Below are positions 39,601 to 48,722 of a stretch of DNA of 64,000 nucleotides, piece after piece. Position 1 is the first letter of the stretch. Every line of letters starts with the position of its first letter. The notes beneath the pieces were generated by a model. The model saw nothing but the letters and a program-made list of their open reading frames with translations. It had not been told where the DNA came from and did not search any database. This DNA is from Bacteroidota bacterium (GTDB lineage: Bacteria > Bacteroidota > Bacteroidia > SXHM01): contig CANJWH010000011.1 in the NCBI GenBank assembly GCA_947478465.1, positions 1 through 64,000 of the forward strand, read 5' to 3'. The position numbers and the translations under genes were made by a program.

Positions 39601-40296
39601 TTATTTCTTCAAATGATTGATAGTGACAATAGAACCATCTACCATTTCAATAATGCGGTGAGTGCGATTAGCAAACTCCTGATCATGGGTAACAATAAGC
39701 AATGATTGATTATAGGTTTCTGCAAGCTGATTAAAAATTTCATAAACAACCTCACTATTCTTCTTGTCAAGATTTCCCGTAGGCTCATCGCCCATAATTA
39801 TCAAAGGATCATTTATTAGTGCACGCGCTATAGCAACTCTTTGTTTTTGTCCGCCCGAAAGCTGGTTGGGCTTCTTTAATGCTTCGCTTTCAATACCCAG
39901 CAATTTTAGTTTTTCGTAGGCTTTTTGCTCTATTTCTTTCTCTGAATATTTTTCAAGTTTTAAACCGGGTAGCATAACATTTCTGATTACAGAAAACTCG
40001 TTAAGCAAATAGTGAAACTGAAAAACAAAACCAATCTTTTCATTGCGCACACGAGCAAGTTCCTTCTCGGTTCTGTTGCGCATATTTACTCCATCAATTA
40101 AAAGTTCACCTTCATAATCGGTGTCCATAGTGGAGAGAATATACAACAGCGTAGATTTTCCGCAGCCTGATTTTCCCATTACTGATGCAAACACCCCTTT
40201 TTCAATAGTGAGGTTTACATCTTTCAACACCTGATTAGTAACAGGGTCATGAAAATACTTGTTTACATTTCTGGCTTCCAGTACAACTTCACTCAT
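39601..40296 (-). CDS. ABC transporter ATP-binding protein (LolD/MacB type)
   Basis: [38 protein letters not shown]. Confidence 0.93.
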   Translation of the reverse strand: MSEVVLEARNVNKYFHDPVTNQVLKDVNLTIEKGVFASVMGKSGCGKSTLLYILSTMDTDYEGELLIDGVNMRNRTEKELARVRNEKIGFVFQFHYLLNEFSVIRNVMLPGLKLEKYSEKEIEQKAYEKLKLLGIESEALKKPNQLSGGQKQRVAIARALINDPLIIMGDEPTGNLDKKNSEVVYEIFNQLAETYNQSLLIVTHDQEFANRTHRIIEMVDGSIVTINHLKK

Positions 40297-41556
40297 TTAT
40301 TTGCCTCTGATAATGATTACCGGATCTAATTTACTTGCTTTTTTGGCAGGGAAATAACCTGCAAAGTATGTTGTTACAATTGAGAAAACAATACCAATAA
40401 TATAGAACTTAGGATTGTAATTGATTGCATACGTTTTAATGGTAGGCAAGGCTGCGGTAACAAACGGTATCTGGTCAATAATCAATGAAAAGCAAAAACC
40501 AAAGACCAAACCTAATAAGCCGCCAAAGACACCAATAGATAAAGCAATAATGATAAAAATACTCTTCACATCGCTGCCGGAAAATCCCGTGGCTTTTAAG
40601 ATTGCGATTGAATCCATCTTTTCATAAATCATCATATTAAGGATATTATAAATACCAAATCCTGCCACAATTAGCAGCGTAATACCTACCGCATAAGAAA
40701 TAAGTGTACGTACAGAACTTCCTGTCTCGAATTGTGCATTGGCAGTTTGTATATCAATAGCATTGGTTTCAAAAATGCGTGCATATTCTTTTGCTAATTC
40801 GGGAGCCATAGCCAAATCATTCAGCTTAATCTGTATGTCGGTGATATAGCTATCTGACTCTCCAAGTAATTTTTGTGCTGTAGTGATGGATGCATAGCTC
40901 TGCACTTTATCCAAATCAAGAAGTCCTGACTGAAAATAACCGACAACTTTCAACTGAACTCTTTCTCCTTTTGAGGTAGTAACCTGAATTAAATCACCAA
41001 CATCTGCAAGCATTTTATCGGCAACTCCTTTACCAAGAATAATACTGTTGGGAGTATTTTTAAGATCAATGTAATTGCCTGTTGTAACGTAATCACTGAA
41101 AGCAAACAACTTTGATTCAGCATCCACATCTATACCATTAATAGATCCTGCAAAATCTATGGAACCAATATTGTAAAAAACCTGCGCAGTAATTTTGGGC
41201 GAAATACCAGAAACACGGGGATCTTTTTCAAGTGTATTCATTATTTCACGACTATTATAAATTTCAGGTAACTCGTTTTTGGGCTTTACAGAACTTACAA
41301 AATTATGGTAACCTTCAAATTGCGAAAACCTGTCTACAGGCTGAACTTCAGATGGCTGAACTTCATTGTAAAGTCTTACATGAGGTGAACGCTTAGTTAT
41401 AAGTCCGTCAAGTAAATCATTTAAACCGCCCATAAAACTGAGCAGTGTTATAAACATGGTGATACTGAAAGTTACACCCACAGCAGCAACTGTTGTTTGC
41501 TTTATTCGGGCAATCATCAGTGAAAAAGAAACAGATGCAATCAGTTTGATTTTCAT
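40297..41556 (-). CDS. ABC transporter permease (FtsX/MacB_PCD family)
   Basis: N-terminal TM, periplasmic domain, C-terminal three TM with MMIYEKMDSIAILKATGFSGSDV. Confidence 0.9.
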   Translation of the reverse strand: MKIKLIASVSFSLMIARIKQTTVAAVGVTFSITMFITLLSFMGGLNDLLDGLITKRSPHVRLYNEVQPSEVQPVDRFSQFEGYHNFVSSVKPKNELPEIYNSREIMNTLEKDPRVSGISPKITAQVFYNIGSIDFAGSINGIDVDAESKLFAFSDYVTTGNYIDLKNTPNSIILGKGVADKMLADVGDLIQVTTSKGERVQLKVVGYFQSGLLDLDKVQSYASITTAQKLLGESDSYITDIQIKLNDLAMAPELAKEYARIFETNAIDIQTANAQFETGSSVRTLISYAVGITLLIVAGFGIYNILNMMIYEKMDSIAILKATGFSGSDVKSIFIIIALSIGVFGGLLGLVFGFCFSLIIDQIPFVTAALPTIKTYAINYNPKFYIIGIVFSIVTTYFAGYFPAKKASKLDPVIIIRGK

Positions 41557-42635
41557 TCTTCAGGCTTAACCAGTTCATCCTGTGCGCTGATTCCTGAAAG
41601 CACTTCAATTTTTTGGTAGTCTTTAAGTCCTGATCTGATAATTACTTTTTCATCATCGACTTTCAATACTGTGGAATCATTCAATAAGTAATTGCGGGGA
41701 ATAATCAATGCATCTTTCTTAACCTGAATTACAATACTGGCTTCAAAAGTAATGTTGGGATAAAGTTGTTCCGGTTTGTTCAGAAACTCTGCTTCAACCA
41801 GAAAAGTTTTACTTCGCTCATTCATAAGTGGATTAATTTTTGAGACTTCTGCTTCAAACACTTTGCCTTTGTAGCTATCCATTGTTATCAGCACTTTCTG
41901 GCCTTTTTTAACTTTCAGAATATCGTATTCATCTACCTGCATTTCCAGAATAAAATTACTGGCATCACCAATAATTGCAACAGGTGTTTGCGGCCCTGCA
42001 ATTTCGCCTTTTGATTTAAGAACACTATAAACTACCCCTTTGATATCACTCTCAACAGAATAATCATTTTCAAGCACCCCTGACAATTGAAGATTTTTTT
42101 TCGACTGCGCAGAAGTAAATTCAAGTTGACGTTTTAAATCCTCATATTTTACCTGAGCTGAGTTGTAAGCAGTTTTTGAATTAAGATAAGCCAGTTGCCT
42201 TTGTTCAAGTTCTGATTTACTGCCAATCTGCTTGTCCCATAAATTTTTCTGACGAAAATATAACAATGAATCATTCTGCATTTTGTTTTTAGCCAGTTCT
42301 CTAAGCATAGAAACATCATTAAGCTTTCCCTTATTCGCTTCGGCATCTGCATAAGCGGCAGAAAGCTGCGCTAGTTCTTTATTTAACTTCTGGGCCTTAC
42401 CCGAAATAATAAGAATTATGGAACCTGAATTTACAGAATCGCCTTCGGTAACCAACACGGAATCTACAATGCCGCTAACCGAAGGAAAAACCTGGTACTG
42501 ATTTTTACTTTTAATAATTCCGGAAGCATAAACCGATTCGGTGATGGAAGAAACTTCCGGCTTAATTGTTTCCTTTTTGCTTTTGCAGGAAAATAGCAGC
42601 AGCAATAGGGAAAGAAGATATATTTGTTTGAACAT
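41553..42635 (-). CDS. periplasmic adaptor subunit (HlyD/MacA-like) lipoprotein
   Basis: SGIVDSVLVTEGDSVNSGSIILII biotinyl-lipoyl domain, coiled coil, overlapping genes with permease and ATPase. Confidence 0.88.
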   Translation of the reverse strand: MFKQIYLLSLLLLLFSCKSKKETIKPEVSSITESVYASGIIKSKNQYQVFPSVSGIVDSVLVTEGDSVNSGSIILIISGKAQKLNKELAQLSAAYADAEANKGKLNDVSMLRELAKNKMQNDSLLYFRQKNLWDKQIGSKSELEQRQLAYLNSKTAYNSAQVKYEDLKRQLEFTSAQSKKNLQLSGVLENDYSVESDIKGVVYSVLKSKGEIAGPQTPVAIIGDASNFILEMQVDEYDILKVKKGQKVLITMDSYKGKVFEAEVSKINPLMNERSKTFLVEAEFLNKPEQLYPNITFEASIVIQVKKDALIIPRNYLLNDSTVLKVDDEKVIIRSGLKDYQKIEVLSGISAQDELVKPEE

Positions 42636-42871
42636 AAAAAAAATGTTTGCGCAAAGTAACAAAATAAAAAGGCAGCCGGTTATGATATAAAGCATAGGAA
42701 AAAAAATGAAACAATATTACTAGACTAAGAACAAACCATATTTATTTATGCCTTTTGTGAATTCTACTCTATTAATTACATTCGCAAAAATTTGCTTTAC
42801 ATATAATAACATATTGAGCAAATTAGCTTTTGTATTTGCCTTTTAGAAATAACTTATATCAAATTCATATA

Positions 42872-43828
42872 ATGAAACATCTTAACGCCCTCATAACATT
42901 TGTATTGCTAATCGCTTCCTCTCTGGTATCTGCACAAAATAATATGGGAATAGGAACGCTTAACCCAAACGGATCTGCGCTGCTTGAATTAAGTGCAAAT
43001 GACAAAGGTTTTTTACCACCTCGTATGACCACTGCACAGCGTTTATCCGTTACAAATCCTGCTCAGGGCTTATTGGTTTATGACATAACTGCAAATTGTT
43101 ATTTTTACTACGATGGTTCTGTCTGGATGTCGCTCTGTCAATTATCCGGACCTTCAGGACCTTCAGGACCTTCAGGAGCAAATGGCGTAACAGGAGCTAC
43201 AGGTGTAACAGGAACTAATGGCACAACCGGTCCTTCAGGAGCTGACGGAGCAAACGGACTAGCAGGTGCAACAGGTGCTGCAGGTGCAACGGGTGCTGCA
43301 GGAGTAACTGGACCAACAGGTCCCAGTGGTTCTTCCGGTAGCAGTCAGGGATTAGCATTCCTCACATGGGTGGGCGGAAGTTTATCACCGGGAAGTTCAA
43401 CCCTTACCAGATATTTATGGTCTTCAGATCCCGCTGACATTGGTGATAGCTGGGCTGGGGTTAGCATAATGACTCCTGAAGATAATTCCACAGCTATTCT
43501 TAGCGGAATAACTTCTGATAATACATGGTATTGCCCTATGAACGGAACTGCAGAAAAGATGTGGGTTTCAATTCAACTTAACAGCAGTGCTCTACCATCA
43601 AATACAACCTATACATTTGATTTGTACAATACTTCAACATCAAGTTCAACAGGCTTATCGCTTACTATTACCCATACAGGTAATGGAACTCCAGTTGCTA
43701 CTTCGGTAAGCGGGTCTGCCAATATGATTGCTGGACAACTTTATACAATACGTAGCGTTCATAGTGCTGCCGAAACATCAGGTGTATTATCTGACATCAA
43801 AGTTATCATAGGTTTTTCGCCATTGTAG
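42872..43828 (+). CDS. secreted protein with collagen-like (Gly-X-Y) region
   Basis: signal peptide [53 protein letters not shown]...[12 protein letters not shown]. Confidence 0.85.
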   Translation: MKHLNALITFVLLIASSLVSAQNNMGIGTLNPNGSALLELSANDKGFLPPRMTTAQRLSVTNPAQGLLVYDITANCYFYYDGSVWMSLCQLSGPSGPSGPSGANGVTGATGVTGTNGTTGPSGADGANGLAGATGAAGATGAAGVTGPTGPSGSSGSSQGLAFLTWVGGSLSPGSSTLTRYLWSSDPADIGDSWAGVSIMTPEDNSTAILSGITSDNTWYCPMNGTAEKMWVSIQLNSSALPSNTTYTFDLYNTSTSSSTGLSLTITHTGNGTPVATSVSGSANMIAGQLYTIRSVHSAAETSGVLSDIKVIIGFSPL

Positions 43829-44110
43829 CGAATAGTAGAATTTACTCATTCGAAATTCAGCAAACTTTCCGATTGAGATTTCTACAAAATAAATACCGGC
43901 AGGAATCTTGACAATTGGAATTATTGTTTTTCCGCTTGCGATACCTTTCACTACAACCTTCCCGGATGAATTATAAATTTCAAATCCGATAGCTGTTATA
44001 TTGCCTTTCGGCTCAATGATTAATTTATTTGAAACGGGATTAGGATAAATATTAGTATCAGAAAATTCGGCACTTTGATGTCCAGCAAGAAGAACTGATG
44101 TAGTGAAAAA
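43787..44110 (-). pseudogene. orphan T9SS type A sorting-domain remnant
   Basis: minus strand, in frame after the kinase stop: FFTTSVLLAGHQSAEFSDTNIYPNPVSNKLIIEPKGNITAIGFEIYNSSGKVVVKGIASGKTIIPIVKIPAGIYFVEISIGKFAEFRMSKFYYS; no start codon or gene body. Confidence 0.8.
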
Positions 44111-45319
44111 TTATTTCTCCTTTTTAATTGAGAAGTTAATAGTGGTTCCCTTTCCAACCTCTGAAGAAATAGTAATTGTTCCTCCAAGTGCTTCTATAAA
44201 TTTCTTTACTGCAGTTAATCCAATCCCCGTTCCTTTATTTCCAAATCGATCTTTGATTCCAAGATTGGCAAAAAGATTAAATATCTTACCCAGATGTTCC
44301 TTAGCAATTCCTCGTCCGTTATCAGCTACGCTGAAATAATAATACTCATTATCATCTTGAAAACTAAAATCAATAAGGATTACTTCTTTATCATTGTATT
44401 TAATACTGTTATTAAAAAGGTTCAATAAAATATGCTCCAGCACTACTTTGTTCCCCTTAATTGTTTTTTTGCTTTCAGGATAATTGATTTTAAAATTTTC
44501 TGATTTACTTAATAACGGAATCAGTGATTGCACTAAATCAATTATTTTAAAAACTTCATTTTTTGTAGCTAACAATCGTTCGCCTCTGTAATAAGAAAGC
44601 AAGCCATCTACCATGGCATTCAATTTTTCTGAAGATTGTTGCAGATAATCTAAATACTTGATACCATTCTCATCAAAACTTTCATAATAGTCGCTTTTCA
44701 ACAAACCTGTAAAGGACATAATATTAATAAGAGGCGATTTAATATCATGTGAAATAATATAAGCAAAGTTCTCAAGTTCTGAATTCCGGGCTTCAAGTTC
44801 TCTCTTTGTTTTTAGTAATGCAATATTTGACTTTCTTAACTCCATTAAATTAACCACAGTATGAGCTAATATCTTTAATGAACTTATTTGTGACTGAGAT
44901 AATTCACGTGGCTTATGGTCAATTGTACAAAGTGTACCTAATGTAAAACCATCGGGATTTACAAGTGGAATACCTGTATAGAAAACAACATTTGGATTTC
45001 CAGTAACTAAAGGATTATCAGAAAAACGGACATCTTTATATGCATCATTTACAACAAATATCTGATCAGGATCCATTATAGCGTGGGCGCAAAATGCAAG
45101 TTCACGGGGTGTTTCAGTTGCCCCGAGTCCGTGATGTGATTTAAACCATTGCCGCTCTGGATCTATTAAACTGATTAATGAAATTGGTGTATTGCAAATC
45201 TGTGATGCTAGTTGTGTAATTTCATCATAATCCTTTTCAGGAAGTGTATCCAGAATTTCATAACTATTAAGAGATTCTATTCGCTGGTCTTCGTTTGCCG
45301 GGATTTCAGGTTTTATCAT
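44111..45319 (-). CDS. GAF domain-containing sensor histidine kinase
   Basis: GAF region, YIISHDIKSPLINI (H box), DNGRGI, GNKGTGIGLTAVKK; start at MIKPEIPANEDQR. Confidence 0.92.
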   Translation of the reverse strand: MIKPEIPANEDQRIESLNSYEILDTLPEKDYDEITQLASQICNTPISLISLIDPERQWFKSHHGLGATETPRELAFCAHAIMDPDQIFVVNDAYKDVRFSDNPLVTGNPNVVFYTGIPLVNPDGFTLGTLCTIDHKPRELSQSQISSLKILAHTVVNLMELRKSNIALLKTKRELEARNSELENFAYIISHDIKSPLINIMSFTGLLKSDYYESFDENGIKYLDYLQQSSEKLNAMVDGLLSYYRGERLLATKNEVFKIIDLVQSLIPLLSKSENFKINYPESKKTIKGNKVVLEHILLNLFNNSIKYNDKEVILIDFSFQDDNEYYYFSVADNGRGIAKEHLGKIFNLFANLGIKDRFGNKGTGIGLTAVKKFIEALGGTITISSEVGKGTTINFSIKKEK

Positions 45320-45382
45320 AAATAAAAAAATGGTTTTGAAACAAAACGCAGCTAACTGCCGTATAGTTACAGTTAAGCAAAA

Positions 45383-45799
45383 ATGGAAAAAATTAATAAA
45401 GTTGTATTTATCGATGATGATGAGGCAGCAACTGATTTCCACAAATACATAGTTGATAAAATGCAGTTTGCCGAAGAGGCCTTATTCTTTACACAAGAGG
45501 AAGAAGCCCTGAAATACCTGCAGAATATTGAAAATAAATATGATTTCCCTGATTTGATTTTTGTTGATATAAATATGCCGAAAATGAATGGGCATGAATT
45601 TGTTTCAGAGGTTATGGATATACCTGTATTTAATCAGCAAAGAACTATAATTGTTCACCTTACCAGTTCAACCAATATAGAGGACATTAAAAAATCGTTA
45701 GTTAATGAGGTGGAACGGTATTATCAGAAACCCCTATCAAAACAAATTATATCTGATATTCTCAAGAAGGATTTAAATATAGATTTTCCTGCTAATTAA
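45383..45799 (+). CDS. single-domain response regulator
   Basis: VVFIDDDEAATDF, DLIFVDINMPKMNGHEFV, LTSSTN. Confidence 0.92.
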   Translation: MEKINKVVFIDDDEAATDFHKYIVDKMQFAEEALFFTQEEEALKYLQNIENKYDFPDLIFVDINMPKMNGHEFVSEVMDIPVFNQQRTIIVHLTSSTNIEDIKKSLVNEVERYYQKPLSKQIISDILKKDLNIDFPAN

Positions 45800-45846
45800 T
45801 TGAAATTTACTCTGAAAATAGCTTAAAATCTGAAGTGTTTAAAGAC

Positions 45847-47334
45847 TTAAAACGTCACATCAATACTATATGAGCCATTTACTGAAACAGAGGCATAATA
45901 TCCACCTTCAACAGTTTCTAAATTTTTAAGTTCAGCATTAGTTCCGGAAATAACCGGCTCTCCGAAAAAATTGGGGATCCATAATTTTGTAACACCCTGA
46001 GAAGAAGCGATTGCTTCAAGATGCATCAGACCGTTATCGGAATCTGAAGTAAGCAAAGATGGTGTTCCATGAATAGCAAGCGGTCGGGTGCGGCCTAATA
46101 CTTTAAGATAAATTTCGTTTTTGTTCCCAGTAAAATTTCCGCTTTGGTCAAGTTCAATAAGATGAAGTGAAGTATTGCCATAGCTGGTTCCATCCCAGCT
46201 GATGCCATGAGGATCACCTGGAGCCTGAGACCATTGCCACCATGTAGAAGAACCAAAGTTGGCGTCTTCTATAACACCAAAACGTTTTACTTTTGAAACA
46301 TCGCTGGCGGGATCGCCAAAGAATCCCCACTCGCCTACAAATAATTTTGCACTATAATAGGCGCTTGCACTCATCAACATTCCATAACCGGTTTCTATAG
46401 AAACAGCTGAGTTAAGAGATTCAAAGTAATGGTGTGGTGCAGCAACTATATTATTATCAGTAGAAAAATTCTGGTCAGGATAACCTATAAATCCTAATCC
46501 ATTGTAGGTTACCGGGTTTTCAATAAAAACGATGTGTTCATTCTGTTTGCTCCCTTCAGCACTTCTTATTGCAATAATCAAATTAGCATAATAATTACTC
46601 AACTTAGTTTGTTCCGTTGCTAAAGGTGTTTTATAACCTAAACCTGGTTCATTAATCAAGTCGTATCCTAATACATTTTCGTAAGGTGCTGTAGCACTTA
46701 CCAAATGCTGCCAAGCAGCTATGCAAGCATCCTGTATTCCATTTGTATTATCCCAAAAATTCTGAAAGGCATGATATACTGCAGGAGCGCTTTCACGCAT
46801 ACCTCCTTCAGTGCAGGTTGACATGCCATCAGTAATTGTAGCCCATTCAGGTGCACCATCCCAGCCTTTATTTGGATTTAAACAGACAGAATCAACTGGT
46901 GTTGCAATGAACTTACCCCAGGCATCCTGATGCATATCAATCATCACATACATATTGTATTTGGCAGCTTCTTCTATTACAGTTTTAATTTGCTGAATAT
47001 AGGTCTCATCATAATTTCCTCGCACTGGTTCCAGCCGGCTCCAACTAAACAATAAACGTACACAGTTAAAACCATAAGATGCCATCATGCTGATATCTTC
47101 AGGTGAATATTGTTTAGTAGTTGCTACAGAAGAATTTGCCTGCCAGTAATCACCAAGTACATTGTAATTAACACCGCGTAAAATCATATAGCGCCCCTCA
47201 CGGTCAAATATGCCGGGAGAACTTCCTCTCACAGCATATAATTGATTTGACTCAGGCAGTAAAGGATTATCTTTTTTACAACTACTAAAAAAAACAAAAC
47301 CTATAAACAGGATTATTAAATATCGCGTTTTCAT
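45847..47334 (-). CDS. glycoside hydrolase family 5 lipoprotein (endoglycoceramidase-like)
   Basis: lipobox FFSSC, LRGVNYNV, CVRLLFSWSRLEP, DMHQDAWGK, YDLINEPG acid/base, VGEWGFFGDP nucleophile. Confidence 0.82.
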   Translation of the reverse strand: MKTRYLIILFIGFVFFSSCKKDNPLLPESNQLYAVRGSSPGIFDREGRYMILRGVNYNVLGDYWQANSSVATTKQYSPEDISMMASYGFNCVRLLFSWSRLEPVRGNYDETYIQQIKTVIEEAAKYNMYVMIDMHQDAWGKFIATPVDSVCLNPNKGWDGAPEWATITDGMSTCTEGGMRESAPAVYHAFQNFWDNTNGIQDACIAAWQHLVSATAPYENVLGYDLINEPGLGYKTPLATEQTKLSNYYANLIIAIRSAEGSKQNEHIVFIENPVTYNGLGFIGYPDQNFSTDNNIVAAPHHYFESLNSAVSIETGYGMLMSASAYYSAKLFVGEWGFFGDPASDVSKVKRFGVIEDANFGSSTWWQWSQAPGDPHGISWDGTSYGNTSLHLIELDQSGNFTGNKNEIYLKVLGRTRPLAIHGTPSLLTSDSDNGLMHLEAIASSQGVTKLWIPNFFGEPVISGTNAELKNLETVEGGYYASVSVNGSYSIDVTF

Positions 47335-47491
47335 AAAGCCGATGAGTAATGAGATTTATAATTAATGAACTACTGTTTATACCTTGCAACTATACTATAT
47401 ATTTAAATGGACCTATTTTATTTGCAAACAGGTTTAATATATAGTTTAAATAAAAAACGAATCATTCTAATCAGAAAGCTATCAACAAAAA

Positions 47492-48703
47492 TTATTCTTT
47501 TGCAACACACTCCAACCTTGCAGTATAGCCGTCTTTAACACTTAGTACCATGTTAAAGTAGCCCCATACCCATTCATTAGCTTCATCGGTTTGTAAATCA
47601 CTAACCCACCATTTAAGTGCGGATGTATTTGTTACTTTATCTGTTTTCAATTGCAGTGGAAAAGATTTTCCATTGGAGAGAATAACAGGAATAATGGTAT
47701 CGGTAAAATTAAACTGACTGTTTTTTTGTGGCAAACCTTCCATACGTTTAATTCCCTTGGGACGAAATTTCCCTTTTACAATTTCATTCAATTTCAAATA
47801 ACTGTTTTTTTCAGAAGTTTTGAAAATAAACGGAACAGATATGGTTCCAACCCGCGGAGGAAAAGTCCAGTGAATAAAGCGGTTGCTGCTTTCTTTAAAA
47901 AAGCCAATCATCCAGTCTTTATTAAAATTACCGGGCGCTTTTTCTTTTTCAGTAAACCGCAGCCACCACAGCCATTCATAAGGATGAATTTCCGGATGGC
48001 ACGAATGATTGCAATCCAACACAAATATGCCATACATACCTACCGTAGGTTTCATGTCAAAAAAATTAGGATGCTGGTCAAGGTTGCAGCCGTGCATGCA
48101 GGGATAAAAAAGTGCATTGAGCGAATCACGCATTCTTTTGGGTGGCGTAAGCTCGCAATGGAGTTCATACGATTCTGCCGTTTCCTCTGTTGGGGAAATA
48201 TAGGGTGGTATTGTTATATCGGTATTGTCAGCACGCTTAAATTGCCTCCGTTTGCTTTGAGCAATGCTGCCATCATAAACCAAGTTTAGATATGCCGGTA
48301 AATGAGGAATAAGATTGAAATTTACATCATGTTCTGTCAATTCATCTTTCTTGCCGGGAAGAGAAAGTCCATTTCTGTTAGTGCCCACAAATTTATGTCT
48401 CTTGCGGTCTACTGCTTTCCAGTAAAAACCTAAGCTGCGAACAATCCATCCTCCTATTATACCTCCCTGATGGGTAGTATAAGGAGTTGGAGTTCTTTTA
48501 TCGCGCTCATCAACATTTACAAGGTCAATAATCTTTTCGTTGAGTAAGCTATTCCTTGAAACAGAATCGTTACTTATTCTAAGTTCCAAAAAAGTGTCAG
48601 GCACCTTCGCTACTACTTTAGCAGTATCAGGAGTAATTCTATTGCTTCCATCAGCATAATAAATGCAGCAGACAAAAGCTGTGAGCAAAAGAATTAAATG
48701 ACG
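47492..48703 (-). CDS. hypothetical secreted protein with Cys/His-rich region
   Basis: start at MRHLILLLTAFVCC; FYPCMHGCNLDQHPNFF and VLDCNHSCHPEIHPYEWLWWLRF. Confidence 0.65.
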   Translation of the reverse strand, partial: RHLILLLTAFVCCIYYADGSNRITPDTAKVVAKVPDTFLELRISNDSVSRNSLLNEKIIDLVNVDERDKRTPTPYTTHQGGIIGGWIVRSLGFYWKAVDRKRHKFVGTNRNGLSLPGKKDELTEHDVNFNLIPHLPAYLNLVYDGSIAQSKRRQFKRADNTDITIPPYISPTEETAESYELHCELTPPKRMRDSLNALFYPCMHGCNLDQHPNFFDMKPTVGMYGIFVLDCNHSCHPEIHPYEWLWWLRFTEKEKAPGNFNKDWMIGFFKESSNRFIHWTFPPRVGTISVPFIFKTSEKNSYLKLNEIVKGKFRPKGIKRMEGLPQKNSQFNFTDTIIPVILSNGKSFPLQLKTDKVTNTSALKWWVSDLQTDEANEWVWGYFNMVLSVKDGYTARLECVAKE

Positions 48704-48722
48704 CATAAAGAAAATCAAACTC

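Noticed and set aside
47651-48289. 212-aa + strand ORF
   Set aside because: Fully antisense to the 47492-48703 gene with a signal peptide; composition (Phe/Lys/His-rich) looks non-coding.
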